This document shows positions 48,401 through 62,288 of a stretch of 64,000 nucleotides of DNA, in pieces. The notes under the pieces were generated by a model. That model ran no database searches. It worked only from the letters and a program-made list of their open reading frames with translations, and was not told the DNA's origin. Made by a program: the position numbers and the translations under genes. The stretch's first letter is position 1, and each line of letters begins with the position of its first letter. Origin of the DNA: Oxyruncus cristatus (Eukaryota; Chordata; Aves; Passeriformes; Cotingidae); the NCBI GenBank assembly GCA_013399855.1, contig VXAY01004098.1, positions 359,323 to 423,322 on the forward strand, in the 5' to 3' direction.

Positions 48401-51400
48401 GATGGATGAACTTTATCATACATACAACTAAGTTATAAAGATATTTCCAGAAATAGCATTCTAATAAGCTGCAATGAGAATTCAGCAGGTTTAGCTTACA
48501 GTCAATTTTTTTTCAAAAGTTGGCTTTATTTTTGATCTATTAGTTCCATGTTTTTCAAAATATACAGCATTCTTTCTTGATTTTGTAATGACTCCAGCTA
48601 AGTCAAGACACAATGCCAGAACCAGGCTCTTGTCTTAAACACCACAGGCTAAAGCCAGTTTAAATCTATCAGTTTTAATTCAAGGGAATTTGAGGTCGCT
48701 CTCTCAGAGTTAAAGTGAAAGTTAAATTTGTGAATTATCTCTCCTTGATTTATGTCACAGCCCTCAAGAAGTTACTCAATAATACAAATATATAAAACAA
48801 TGACCTGCTCACCTTGGTATGAATTCAAATTCATCTTATACCCTACTGCAAACTACACTGAACAAGGCATCAAGGGTTGTATTTAGCTTTCTTTCCAAAC
48901 TCTTTAAAAGTATGCTTTCAAAAAACTGAAAATGAAAATATTTGAAGACTCAAAGTGAAACACTTCTTATCAACAAAGCCAAGAGGAAAGGAAAGCAAGA
49001 CCTCACATGACACAGGGGTATATTTTACACACACTATCAACAGTTGTGTTTCCCAGTGTCTGTAAAACAGCAATGCTTGATTTCGACTGAACAATAATTC
49101 AGTTTTGTGGCTTTAAGTAAAAAAATTTTGCAGACCAAACTCTTAAGTTATGCACTGAAACAAGTTTCCTTCAATGAAGAGCATCACATTAAGGCAACAT
49201 AAAGAACAAACCAGACAGAATACGACCCCTTTGTTACACATCTGCTCTACTGCAGGGAGCAAAGCAGCCCTATACTACTCTTCACTGTAGAAAATAACCT
49301 TATAAAGTAACTATGTCTTCTAAGGGATTAGGTTTTAGTTCAGAGTCAAGAGGCTAGATTATCTTCAATGAGAAAAGTAAAAATCTGAAGTTATACTTCC
49401 AAGCTGATTAAAAAACTCCCAGATCATACCTATGGCGCGCGCAACTTAAATCCAGAATCTGACTTGAGGATAAAAGAAAAACACCCAAAACATCCCACTG
49501 TACTGGTATATTACATCAATTTCCAAGTATCTTCCAGAAGTGTAGATGGATGGACCAAGCAGAAATCCAGACAACAACATCAACAGTAAAACAGTCTGGG
49601 ACGCAGGAATGAATCATTCTGATTGGATTGACCTAAGAATAAACAGACGAAGGATACAGTAACACTCTTCAAAGGCTCACCATTCCCTACAGAGAAGGCA
49701 GCAGCAACTTTGTCCCGGAAGAACCAAACAACTGTTAGACTCAAACTGCAGAAGATTCAAGTCAGAATAATTTGCAGAAGCTCCTTGATGGTAAACACTG
49801 TGAAAGACAACAGAGTTGGTACCTGCTCTTATTTTTAGCCTACTCTTTTACTAGAGAAGGTAAATATCTGACTAAAATTACATTAAGCCAGTTGATTCAG
49901 TCTTCGAAATGCAGATTAGACTGAACACTGCCTAACATTCTTTGTGGCCCTAATTCTCTCATGACCCAAAGAGGAAGAAAGATCACCTCATACCTTATCA
50001 ATCACCTACAAAAAGAAGGCAGTGCAATTTTGCACAGGGAGAGAAATGAGCAAGAAGTAGGAACTCTGAAGAAAGTCAGTTAGCAAAAACACAGCACAGA
50101 CAACATAAATTAGGTTATACAATAATAGCTACTTTGACAGGAAAATGGCAATAGAAAGCAAGATATTTGTGAAGAAAGTAATCTTCAAATTATTACTATT
50201 GCACGCATACCTAGAGTAAAAACTGAAAGAAATGTCAAGTGTCACCACAGTAGGTCTTTAAAAAGACTTTAAAAAAAGGACTGTTTAATAAACCTTCTAC
50301 TGTCTTCACCCTTCTGAACAATCTTACCTGTCTGGGCTAATCAGTTACCCTATACAAAAGTCATATAGGAAAGCATATTCATGATCTCCTCTTGTGATTT
50401 CAAACTGTCAGGTCCAAACTAGCCCCAGACTGTGATGCCAATTTTCAGACTTTTGTTTAAGAACAAGTCAACGTTATGGACTGTACAACAGATACAGCCT
50501 TAAACTCAGTGAAAATGAGAAGATACATCAGTCAAACAAGGATCTAAGCAGTGATTTCCCGGACTTCACATCAAACTAAGGTGAAGAATATTCTATGGAC
50601 AACTTCCCACATAACAGCCTTACATGTGACAGAAACAAGCCAGGGTTTGTAATTATACAGCGGGAATGGTACCTGTACAAACACTGCTACATTTGGAACA
50701 GTCACCACCTACGAGAGAGTGAATGTCTCTAAATGATGGTGGATTTGCTTATGCAGTGAAGCATGACACATCTGAAGAATGATTTGACTACCCCTCTCAA
50801 GTTTAAGTGGAAAAATACAATTAAATTTACTAAAATAAGAGTAATACATTAAAATTTCATTTAAAAGTTCATCCACAAGGTGATATTTAATATTAAATAT
50901 TAAGTCGATTTTCTTAGATGTGAAAAAGTGTTAGACTTTTCCACCAAAAAATAAATCATGCCAATTATTCAATTAGACAAGTATCAGAGGGGGAAAAAAA
51001 TAAGAAAAACATATGAATAAAACACGACTCAGACCCTTTGAGGTAATGCAGATCACAAAAGTAGGCTTGAATGCACTAGGTCTTCTAAATGTAATACCAT
51101 CAGAAGGTAAAAGATAAGAAGTGGAATGTTTCGGGGTTATATATCAATATTATCACTGGTGGACCTTCCATCCAGAGGAACTCAGGAAACAGTTCTACTT
51201 TCACACAGTTTTCCCTACCACTCTGTTTTTTCCTCTCAGGGAGAGGAACATTTACTCATCCCCTCTGTTTTTCTCTTTCACCTTTTACCCCACAGTGCTA
51301 AGCAATGAAAAACAAATTAGACAACTCTTGCAAAGCCGGACTCAGAGAAAACTTTTGTTTTGGGTCCTGCAACAAAAGGCACAAACAACGCAGAGGCTAT

Positions 51401-54400
51401 TCACACACATGCAGCTGACCTGATTCAATTATGGCAAATTCTACAAATGGTCAGAGCAATACTGTGCTGTCCAAGATTCAGATTACAAAAGGATTAGTTC
51501 CATACAGAAGGCTGTACACAAACCTCCATTTTGCTGCAGAAGAGTGCAGAAACCCAGCATGAGACCACGAACTCTGGTTCCAAAGTTCTCAGTTCAGCTG
51601 CCAGATTCCCACGTTCATGAATACCCGTTTGAGAACAGACTACAGCAACAGCCCTTCACAAGTGATGATCAAAGTCACCTACGTCAAAAACCTAATATGG
51701 CTGTCTCATGCCCAGCAGTTACTGGGCTGCCAAGGTCACATCATAAAAGCATCAGTAGTTTCTGAATATTAACACTTATCTGTCAGAGGAGACAGGGAAA
51801 GAAGGAACTAAGTGGTCTATTTAGTCTTTCCACTGCACGCAGAGGTCTAGTTCTCACCATTAACATGTATCGAACGCCAGAGACATTAGATACTGTATTG
51901 CTTCGAGACTCAAAAGCAGAGAAGTCCCACCTGTTGTGCATCAGAGACAAAGGACTCCATTTAGAATCCATAAACACAAGATCAGAAGCCTTCAATTGTG
52001 AAACTACTACTACCGCTTTTAGATAGGGCAAAAGGAAGACAGACAGGAAGGCACAAGTGACGGACCACACCTGCTCTCTTGAGCTTCCAGGATACTTTAT
52101 AGCTCCTGTAACAGCAAATGAAACAAAAACAAGTGCATTAATGATATGCAGAAATCCTCAAAAGCATACACATAAAGATCTATGCCTCAAAGCAGACTGA
52201 GCAAAGGCCAAAATAATTAACTTGCTGCTGAAGCTAGGAAAACAGGACCTAAGAAGGACTGTTGAATTCCAGTGATTACACACCATTTCAGGAGCATGGC
52301 CTATTTATTAAAAGACAAACAAGCTGTGCTTGCACAGTCCCAATAAATGTGGCTACAAAACAAAACCTAGCAAAACAACCCCAACTCCAAAAGCATTTCT
52401 ATTGCCCAACGGAAACAATGGCATTTTTAGCATACTCTCTAGGTATTTATCTCACCAACCACTAAAAATACCAATCCCATAAAGAGCATGCAGGGTTGGT
52501 TTGTTTGGTAAAAGACAGGGCTTTGTAAAACCCAATGAAGATGATGAAGCAGAGGGAAAAAGAACACGCACATATCACGGGAGATGTTGACTCTTGTTGA
52601 CCCTCCCTCTCTACCACAGGCTGCATCTAAGAATTCTGTATTTTGAAACTGAACCTACCACGTTGTTCTGCAGAACAGCAACCACAGCCTGTACAGCTGT
52701 TCTGACACAGGTATCCTGAAGATGGACAAATTCAAGGATCCGTCCCACGCTGACCTCAGGTACTAAGCCTGTTTCTGTACATCTCAGAATTAAGCTTCAG
52801 CCAAAGTTCCACCACACCTCTCTAAGGCTACTTCCATAAACCCTTGCAATTGTTTCATGCAAGTGACACACGTAACTGGCATATTAAGAGACTGATTCTA
52901 CATCAGTAAGGAAATTGGCGAAACTCTGAAGTTTCAAAAAATGAAACTGGACAAATTAAGGACAAAAAAATTTTATTAGATCTTACTGAACTATAATAAA
53001 CTTATCACTTCTGTGAAGTCTGAACAATTAAGTTCTGTTAAACAACTACTGCCAGAAAATCAGGTAAAGCCAAAGGAACTGAAGTCTGCAGGTAAACTTT
53101 CCCACATTTCCTTTCCCTTCTTCAGCCCAATTCCCATGACTAGTTGGGCCTTTGCAGCCTAAGGAAAAGGTACACTGAAAGGTGCTCAAGACTTCTCGAT
53201 GTACATGACTTATTTCAGAGATGAGAACCCAGTTGTTAACACTGTACAACCATTGATTTCCACATTTCCACTCTGTGTCATTTCACTGCTAAGTACAATC
53301 CAAACTGGTAAGCTCACGTACTAGTTAGCTTTCCACTTAAACTTTCCAGCAGTCATTTGAAACAGCATATGGGTAAATCCAGAGCTGAAGTACTGAAATA
53401 GTTGAGCTTAATAAACTGTTTCCAATTTATGTGATTCAAATAACAACAGATTCAAGCACTCTTTGACTGCCAGGGCAATTGCAGCACTTACTTTCTACTC
53501 CAAAGGAAAATCTCAGTATACCATTCATTCATGAGAATGCACTAGCCTATATTCTGTTGTCTAAAGGAGCAGAACAAATACCACTTATAGTCAAGGTCTA
53601 GACTTTTCAACTTAAAAAGTTCAAAAATAAGAATAATTACTCTTGAATTTGCATACAGAAAAAATACTTATCTCCACTTATTTCCAAAATCTCTGTGAAC
53701 AGAGTGAGCTAGTTTATATCTTATGTCTATTAATCACTCTGCCCATATTAAAGAATACCAGTGACATCAAGAGAAAGTCGGTTCATGTTTTCACGTAAAT
53801 GCAGGTTAAGAACAAAATGTCAGCAAGTTGTCCTTAGCATGGCTGGACAGCTCAACATGGACTGAGACCTTACATTTATAAATACATTAGCTGTACACTA
53901 ACTTAATAATAAAGAATGCAATAATTATAATAAGTTATGATATATAACTTGTGAGCTCCAGTGAGCCTGTTTCAAGTAACCTGTCCTCCAAATGAAACCG
54001 ACTGTGCCGGAAAGCAGCTTAACTTACTGCTGAGCTGGAACAGATAAACAGAAGGCATTAACAGATGCACAATACACTGCAGATCTATCAAAGTCTTAGT
54101 CAAACTCCAATCATTCATTTTAACTCTTAAAGCCACGGCCTATCTGTCATAGAAAGGACTCGAGGGAAGACATATGTCTGCCTCTCTCAAGAGGAATGGA
54201 TTATCAGATAACCACTGGTCAAAGCTGGAAACCAGCACAACATATTATTATATGGAAGAATCCAAACGAAAGCACGAACTTTTAAAATAAGCTTCCCTAA
54301 TCTAAAATTAGTGTTTAGCTGCTTATCACTCAGAGCTAATGAAATATTTTTTGAGTATTTTAATTCATTTGCCAAGATACAACACACTAATCGAAGTATC

Positions 54401-56211
54401 TATAAAGTTTAATGCAGAGGCACTCAACCGATTACCCACAGGCTGTATTATTTTTAGACACACAGGCCCAAGGCTGTCTTTCCTTTGAGTGATTTGGGTG
54501 TAGGCTGAAAGTCAGATGAATCATTTTAGCAGCAAAGCTTTGTCTCGCCGTATTGCAGGCAATCGCCACAGCAAATGACAGACAGAGACGGCCCAGATCA
54601 GGTTCTTGATCCTGATCTTCGAGCTACCTCTGCAACCCAAAGACTCCCTCCCTAACCAGGCACAAGGAGTTTCTAAAACAACCAACCAACCAAAAAAAAT
54701 GGCTCTTCAGACTGTATCAACTCCTCTTCCACTGACAATCCTGACTCCAGAGCAGGCAACAGTCAGTCTGAGAGCCAGAAAGAGCTGCACATCAGCCCTG
54801 GCCTTCACTGCAGAATGGCTCCATGGCTTTCAAACAGCAGACCCTGGGCAAAACAAGTGTCATGTTTTGTTCTGCTGAGACTCAAAATTTTAAAACAAAT
54901 TCAAAACTCTTTTTTTAAATGTAGATGATGCTTAAAATACCAAGCCAAAGAAATTTTATTCCTCTTTTGTTGCTCTGATCAGATTTTGTTACAATAAACT
55001 GACCAGGAAAGACTGAGTTTTGCTTCTTGGAACTCCTAATCACCTTTTCCTCCCACAAGAGGTAAAAATCTAATTTCACACTGACGGTTATAATTAGATA
55101 TTCCAAATTTTTAACACTCTTAACTCACAGCTTTGACAACTTCCTTCCTAACCTTTATGAAAAACTTCCATAATTCCCAGTAACTGTTCCAGAAAAACAC
55201 AAATCCCTGCTTTATCTTTTAGTTCCTGTCAACCTGCCAAAAGCAAAGCTATTCCAAATCTCCAGCCTAAACAAAATTAATGTTTATGAGCAAAGACTCA
55301 CACAGTTAAAACCAATTATATAAAAATACTGCCAATACCACATGCTCCAGTTTCCCTTCGGTCTCAGCGAGGTGAAATGTATTAAGAGTGTTAAACATCT
55401 TGTTACCAAATGCTTTTGATGATTAACAAACCACATAACAAAAAAAAGATTATGTCCTTGTTAGTTTGAAGGTATTTATCCAGTCTATAAAAATCTTTCA
55501 GAAAAACATAAATAAGGACTAAAACAAATAGGTAGCAGTTAAAATGCAAATTACTTTTTAGCAAAAAGTCATTTTTTTAAATTTACATAGAAAGGCCTTT
55601 ATATAGAAGGGTTTAGAAGGGAAAAGGGCCAATAAAATACTCACTTATAACATACAAAGCATTAGGAAAAAGAACTATATCACAGAATCACAGTTCTGTG
55701 CTCTAATCTATCCTTTCAACCCAGTATTCCAAGAAGAAAAGTTACATTTAACTGACTCCAGAAAAACACAAACAACCCAAACACATTTTTAAAAGGATAA
55801 GTAGCAGCCTGTAAAATACTTCAGCAATTTTAGGAAAAAGGCGGCTTTTAAAAAAAGCAAAGGACAACTGGCAACAAAAAAAGCTGTTCTAATATAGTTA
55901 CTACAAAAACAGATAAAATGACTGCTAAATCTATGCCTAATTCTAGGAAGGATATATTGTTTTGGGCTATGGGGGACTGGAGACACAACACTCACTCTAC
56001 ACAAAACACTCCCGTGAAGATCAATGAGTGTTAGTAAAATGCAGAGTATATATGCAGCGTTCTTCAAAAATATTTGCACTGAGTCGGGCTGGCTGGAGTC
56101 AGCTTTCCCCACAGAGACCCAGAGGGTGCTGCTGTGCTTTCAAATCACTACCAGGAAGCGTTGATGACACACCCGTATTTTGGCTATGGCTGAACAGCAC
56201 GTGCATAAGGG

Positions 56212-56227
56212 CTCTCTCTCTCTCTCC
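56212..56227 (+). repeat. (CT)n microsatellite
   Basis: A short CTCTCTCTCTCTCTC run at the start of a GC-richer intronic patch in PDK3 intron 1. Confidence 0.85.
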
Positions 56228-56649
56228 TGCACTCAGCCCCTACCCCAGAAAGTAGGTCTGGGGGTGGGTAAAAGGCTGGAAGGGGACAGAGCCAGGGATG
56301 CTGACGTAAGCTGGACAAAGGGATGTTGCAGATTACATGATGTTGTGCCCAGCAATAACAAACTAGTTGGCTCTGTCTCCCAAGAGAGCCATTACACTGA
56401 GACATCACTCTGCTTGTGGGGGGTGGCGACCGACTGCTTTTGCATCACTTGTTCCTCTTCCTCTTTTCTTCACTTTAAAACTGTCTTGTTCTCAAGCCAT
56501 GAGTTTTCTCATTTTTGCCCTTTCTATTCTCTCCCCATGCCAATGGGGGATGGGAGGAGAAGAGCAAGCACCTGGGTGGGTGCTCAACCGGAAGGGTCAA
56601 GAACCAGAACACTGAATATCTACTATACAGCACTCTCACCTTGAGGTTA

Positions 56650-56705
56650 TTCCACTGTTTTGTGTGTTGTTTTGGGTTTTGTTTTGGGGTGTGTGGGTTT
56701 TTTTA
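56650..56705 (+). repeat. GT-rich low-complexity tract
   Basis: A stretch composed almost only of G and T (TGTTTTGTGTGTTGTTTTGG and similar), running into T7 and AATTAAAAA. It lies about 170 bp upstream of the CR1 in intron 1. Confidence 0.8.
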
Positions 56706-56869
56706 ATTAAAAATTTCACATGGGACTGTGTCAAAACTTCATAAAAAGACAGGTCCAGCACCTATTGCTACTGTCTTAGCAAATACCAAATTAACTTGGA
56801 AATTAGGCCAGTCCAACGCGATTTATTGCCTCTTTACCACCTCATTTTCTCTTGGTGTTTATCTGTGTA

Positions 56870-57280
56870 TAACAAGTCCTATGAGGAGAGGCTGAGGGAG
56901 CTGGGGTTGTTGAGCCTGGAGAAGAGAAGGCTCAGGGGAGACCTCATCGCTCTCTACAACTCCCTGACAGGAGGCTGTAGCCAGGTGGAAGTTGGTCTCT
57001 TCTCCCAGGCAACCAGCAGTAAGACAAGAGGGCATGGCCTTAAGCTGTGCCAGGGGAGGTTTAGGTTAGATATTAGAAAGAAATTCTTTACTGAGAGGGT
57101 AACCAGCCATTGGAATGGGCTTCCCAGGGAAGTGGTGGATTCTCCGTCCCTGGAGGTTTTTAAGATGAGGCTGGACGTGGCACTTAGTGCCATAGTCTAG
57201 TAACCGCGGTGGTGTTGGATCAAGGGTTGGACTTGATGATCTCAGAGGTCCTTTCCAACCCGTCTGATTCTATGATTTTT
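56870..57280 (+). mobile_element. CR1 LINE 3' fragment with open ORF2 tail
   Basis: The best-preserved CR1 here. The frame ending at the TAG at 57198-57200 stays open for over 100 codons through the ORF2 C-terminus: [33 protein letters not shown], then [20 protein letters not shown] and [19 protein letters not shown]. The 3'UTR follows with GGTTGGACTTGATGATCTCA, TCCTTTCCAACC and GATTCTATGATTTT. The element is 5'-truncated, lacks the catalytic domains and cannot move on its own. It is antisense to PDK3. Confidence 0.95.
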
Positions 57281-60200
57281 TCAGCTACTTCAGGCAACTT
57301 GACTTAACTCTAATATCCTCCTCTTCCACGCCTCTGAAAGACAAGTAGTGTATTTTCCCACTCCAGAACCCTGGGGCCATCACAATCCATTATATCCATG
57401 AAGCCCATAAACAGCAGCTGTACTGCACCAGGCCACTCACATTTGCAGAAAAAAGCGTTCAGCTACTCACAAAACACAGAACTGACTTACTTCTACTGGA
57501 ACCCACTAAGCCAAGACGATCTAGACATATTTCAGCTTATCTAAAATTTGGGTAAGGGGAGAATTGTGATTTCCTTTATGTTCCTGGATACAATTCATCT
57601 TTTTCTGAAGACCAAACCAAAGGTGAATTCAACAGTCTTTATCATTATGTACATACTTTAACCAAGCAAATGCTACACTTGAGTATTCTCCCCAATAATG
57701 GTAAATTATCTCAACATCTTTTTATCTGCTTTTCTATGCCATGACCTTTCACCTTAGCTGTTATTTGTACTGCAACCCAAGATAGATGTCCTTGCTTCCA
57801 CCTTTCATGTAATTTTTTTTAACCCAACAGTATTTCTGGAACTCCTAACGCTGCTCTACTGCTCTCTTTTGTCTGCACCAGAATTCTCCTTCCAAAACTG
57901 ACAGATCACCTTGGACTCCTTATCTTTGGAGAGACTCTATCTACCTATTTTCTTAGCTTGTAGAAGTTATGCTACTTTACAATCACTAGCTGTCATTTTT
58001 TCCATTCCGGAAGGGAAGGAATGCCATCAAATTCATGTTCATTTTCATCAAAATGTAATTAAGTTTCAGATTTTCAAGCACCTTTTTATTAGCCTAAAGC
58101 AGGCATTTCAACCATTTCTACGAGTTGCTGGAAGAAAAAGGTGTCCCAAACATTTTTAGATCTTCAAGAACTACAAATCCTATCTTTTTGTCCTTCCAGA
58201 AAGAAGTTTCCCAAGCCCCCAATTTCTCTCAATTTCTGGATTACTTGTGCTACTCACTAAAAAGAAGCAAACATGCCTTCTTGTTCTCTTTCTTGCAGAC
58301 ATCGAACTGCTTCAATGCCTTATCAGCTTCAGGGGAAAAAAAACAAACATGAGCATGCAGAGATGTGTGGGGTGTGCAGGGTAACATCATCTCCCCTTCC
58401 CAGTGCCTCAAGGCAGAGGACTCCACCAGCTCCTCTGGTCAGTCCAAAGACAAACAGAACACAGACTGAGACATTTTCTCCTGTTTTGGGAAACAAAACA
58501 CAAGCAATTCCACCAGCTGGAGGATGCTCACTTGCAGGCTACAAGCCTATGCTTACATATAAGACTGACCAGGCAAACCACCTACTGAAGGCAGAGTTTT
58601 CAATGTTTACCTTTCGAGGAAAAAAAAAAATATGATCCAGTTTGATCATCTACAACAATTTATGGAATCTGTACTATAACTATACTAAAAAACTTAATTC
58701 AGAATATACAAAGTCTCAACTACTCACAGAAGTTGTGTTCCTTTACTGAATAAACAGCCTGCAAAAGTGACTGATATAGACAATTCAGTAAATGAAATGC
58801 ACCCCGTTCTAATATTACATAGTACTCCCCCACACAAATACCTCTATCATCTCACAGTTCAATAGTGACTGCTACACAAAGTTATCTAACCTCAATGACT
58901 ATTCCAGACCTTCAAAACAATCAATATTAGGCTTTATAAAACCCCTCAATATTATATATAGTATTGGAACATCACTGCCTGCCAGCATCTGGTAGTTGCA
59001 AATAGGAACAGGTTATAAATAACAAGAGTTGCATCAAAAAGGTTTCCAGCTTACTTGCTGTGCAACAGCCCATGCAAAGAAAACCCTTTTTAATGTTATG
59101 AAATGCAAACTTTATCCATACCCAGATCTAGGGAATAAAGGACCGAATATGGAAAAGTGATAACCCCAAAATAATTTCAGAACAAAAGCAGTCAGACAAT
59201 CCAGCTTGCACATCCAGTTGCCACTGTGACCAATGGATATCCTTTCAAGGTAAAAGCTAAACAGCAGTAAAACGATTCTATTCCATTGTTTGGCAAAACT
59301 CCTAAAGGGATTCTATTTAAAGTTGTAACAGAAATATTTGAAGAACAATACTGAAAATTCTGGAAAAGCCACAAAAGATAATTCCATGGTATTTTCATAA
59401 GGCTTGAAATAGTTCATTTAATGTATTTAGCTTTACAAAATAAATAAAAAAAAAATACTCCATCACAATGTACAAATACCTCATAGTGGCAAAATTCCAG
59501 GCATCAAAAGATCACAATCTACCAACAAAAGCTGTAATGAAACTGCTAGATGGAAGCTGAAGCCAGTCAGATGAAAATAAAAGACAGTAATGTCTGACTA
59601 GCATTCGCCTTTGTGATCCAGTTCAGTGGTTACCATACCAATGGTTAACATACGTGTTAAAAGGAAATTTTTTTTTAAGATGCATTTAAATCAAGCGTAA
59701 GGTTTTAAGGTCAATGCACAAACAGCAGTAGAAAAAACACAGCTGCAAGCAATAAATGGCAGGTAATTCTTTAATGGTATCTTTTAGCCCTAAACTTTGG
59801 TGGAGAAGCTGTATCTAAGACAATTGCAATGTTCTGTTAAAAAAAAAAGAAAAACAAGAAAAAAAACAAACAAGGAAAATCTTGCAATATCTTTCCATGT
59901 AGAAAAATAAAAATCTTCCAGTCATCTTCCATAAGAAGACAGAAGGCTGGTTTTGAACTCTGCTTTCCTACCACCACATCTTGTTGTTCAGATTGCATCT
60001 GCCAGCTACCCTTCCAATGGCACATTTTCAGCTCAGTCCTGCTGCCTCTGCCAACAGGACAACACAAAGCGTAAACACTCCTGCAGAAACCTGATCACCT
60101 CCAACCGTCAACAATCCACCGTGATAAATGGCTTACTCTGTATTCGTTTTGGACGAGGCCTACAGGTTTCCTCAAGACAGCTAAGTTTAACAGGTACCTT

Positions 60201-62251
60201 CTACTACATAAACAAAACAATTTCATACCAAAAATTGTATTTTAAAATGGGGAGGATCCATTGATCTCTTTTCTTCCAGATACGCCTCAGGGCACAACAG
60301 TTCCCAAACCACACACAGTCACTGATTATCTGCTGCATGCTCAGCTGTTTACAGTACAGTAAAATTACCAAATTACAACCTTTGTGATATTTTTCACTGC
60401 CACTAGCTGCAGCAGTTGCCACAAATATTTTGACTATAACCTACAAAATCAAGATCTCGCAAACCACATTCCACAACATGAGTTCGCTATGATTCACTTC
60501 TATCTTCAGCATATGCATGACTTTTTTATCCAAATTTATCAGTAGCTATGTGCTACATGAACTAACACATGAAATGTTCAAAGAGCTAACAAAAAAGCAA
60601 AGTTTAACCCCGTAAGTACGAAATTAATCCAAAATATTTGGTATGAAACGTGTAACAAAAAAAGGCTAAGCACAACTGGCCAAGACATCTTTAGTAGTCA
60701 ACAAGCTCCAAAAGCACACGGTAGGTGTTTCTGATGAGACAAACCTCAGACTCACAAAAGTCCCAGGCACTCGGTCAGCTGAGCAGCAGCAATGAGAGGA
60801 TTACATGAGTACAGTATATTGGCACACGTTCACAACAACACAGCACGAGCACAACTTCAAATGACTCTTTCATGCATGATCAAAGGATTGCACAATTTAT
60901 AGTTCACTCATGTCTTTATTTGTGCTTAATTATATGTAACCTTTCCAGTACAGCCATTCATTTCCCAAAACATTTGTCAGAGACTTCACTGAGGTACTCG
61001 AGGTGGCCAAGCAGCCGTGTGCAGCCTGCCAGCTGGGGCAGGGTTCAGCACCACCACAGCTCTAGGGGGCTGACTCACACCCGGCCCTCACCAACACAGG
61101 CTGCAGGGCAGGCACCATGAGCTCAGGGCTCTGTGTGCCTTTTTTAAATGCTAGGACACTGCCAGAAAAGCAACTCTGCTTTCCTCAAACAAACCTGTCT
61201 GATGGGTTATTATTTTCCCCAGGCATACATGACCCACTGGGTACCCATGTCGTTGCTGATTAAGATTATTGTGTATTTTGGATTAACCTGTCGCGTTCTA
61301 AGGCCTACTCTACACACTGAAGTAAATCTAAATTGAGATGCTCTATCAATATGGATCTCCAGTACAGGCATTGCTTTTCTCACACAGTCTAGCTCCCAAA
61401 ATGTACAAAGACCCATGTACCTGAACACTGGATGATATCTATACTCTAAAGTTCATTTCAGAAAAGATATTTGAGTAACTATATCAGTCTGGGTCATTAA
61501 GAAATGCTTGTAATTGGAAATCTATCAACATAACTTCCAGAAGAACTACCCAGTTTGGAAGTACATAGCTGAATCCAGTTGGTTGGTTTCACGTTTTTGC
61601 CAGATCAGAATAATTAGAGGTCTGGATAAACCTGGAGTGACATGCTAATATTAAACAAGGTCAAAACTTGTTTATATTGAAACACTTACAGAAGGTCATT
61701 CTTTTGCAAAGGAACGAGATTGCACAACAATCTTGGGAAATACACTAAATAACAAAAGAAATTGCCTGAACAGTATTCAGGAGCGTGCAAACAGAAAATG
61801 TACATGCAGCGAAAACAGAAAAAAGCTGCTCCAACTTTCTGACACAGAGGTCCCAAGCCCATGACACAGTAACCTCTGACACAGTTGCGGCAGCTACAAA
61901 GACAGCTGCAAGCTCAACAAAGTACATCACACAGCACAGCACGAGGGCGCAGACCAGGCTCAGCTACGAAAACCAAGTGAGAGTCGCTGCGTAACTATTG
62001 CTTTCTGGTTTGTGTCACAGGTTTCCAGGACTAGTGAGTTACCTCAAACAGCCAAACTGCCTTTTAAAGTGGTTTAATTAGCTGAATTAAGATCCCTGAG
62101 AAAGTTAATTTATATCACTGGAAAGGAAGAGACCCTAAAGTCCCACGATGCACACAACTGCGTTCCATACAACTACATGGTTATTTAGTAACAAAAAAAA
62201 GCCCAAGATGTACCTCACTATACATTGCCACCAACTGTCTTTGAAGACTCC

Positions 62252-62288
62252 TCAGCTCACAAGAAATGACTCTTCAGCTCACAAGAAA
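62252..62288 (+). repeat. 22-bp-period tandem duplication
   Basis: TCAGCTCACAAGAAA occurs at 62252-62266 and exactly again at 62274-62288, with similar flanks (ACTCC versus ACTCT). It lies in PDK3 intron 1. Confidence 0.8.

Noticed and set aside
55680..55735. ATCACAGAATCACAG-like CR1 end
   Set aside because: Too short and diverged, and no adjoining CR1 body was recognisable.
61000..61140. GC-rich patch considered as an alternative PDK3 first exon or promoter
   Set aside because: It lacks CpG density and any frame resembling the PDK3 N-terminus on the - strand.
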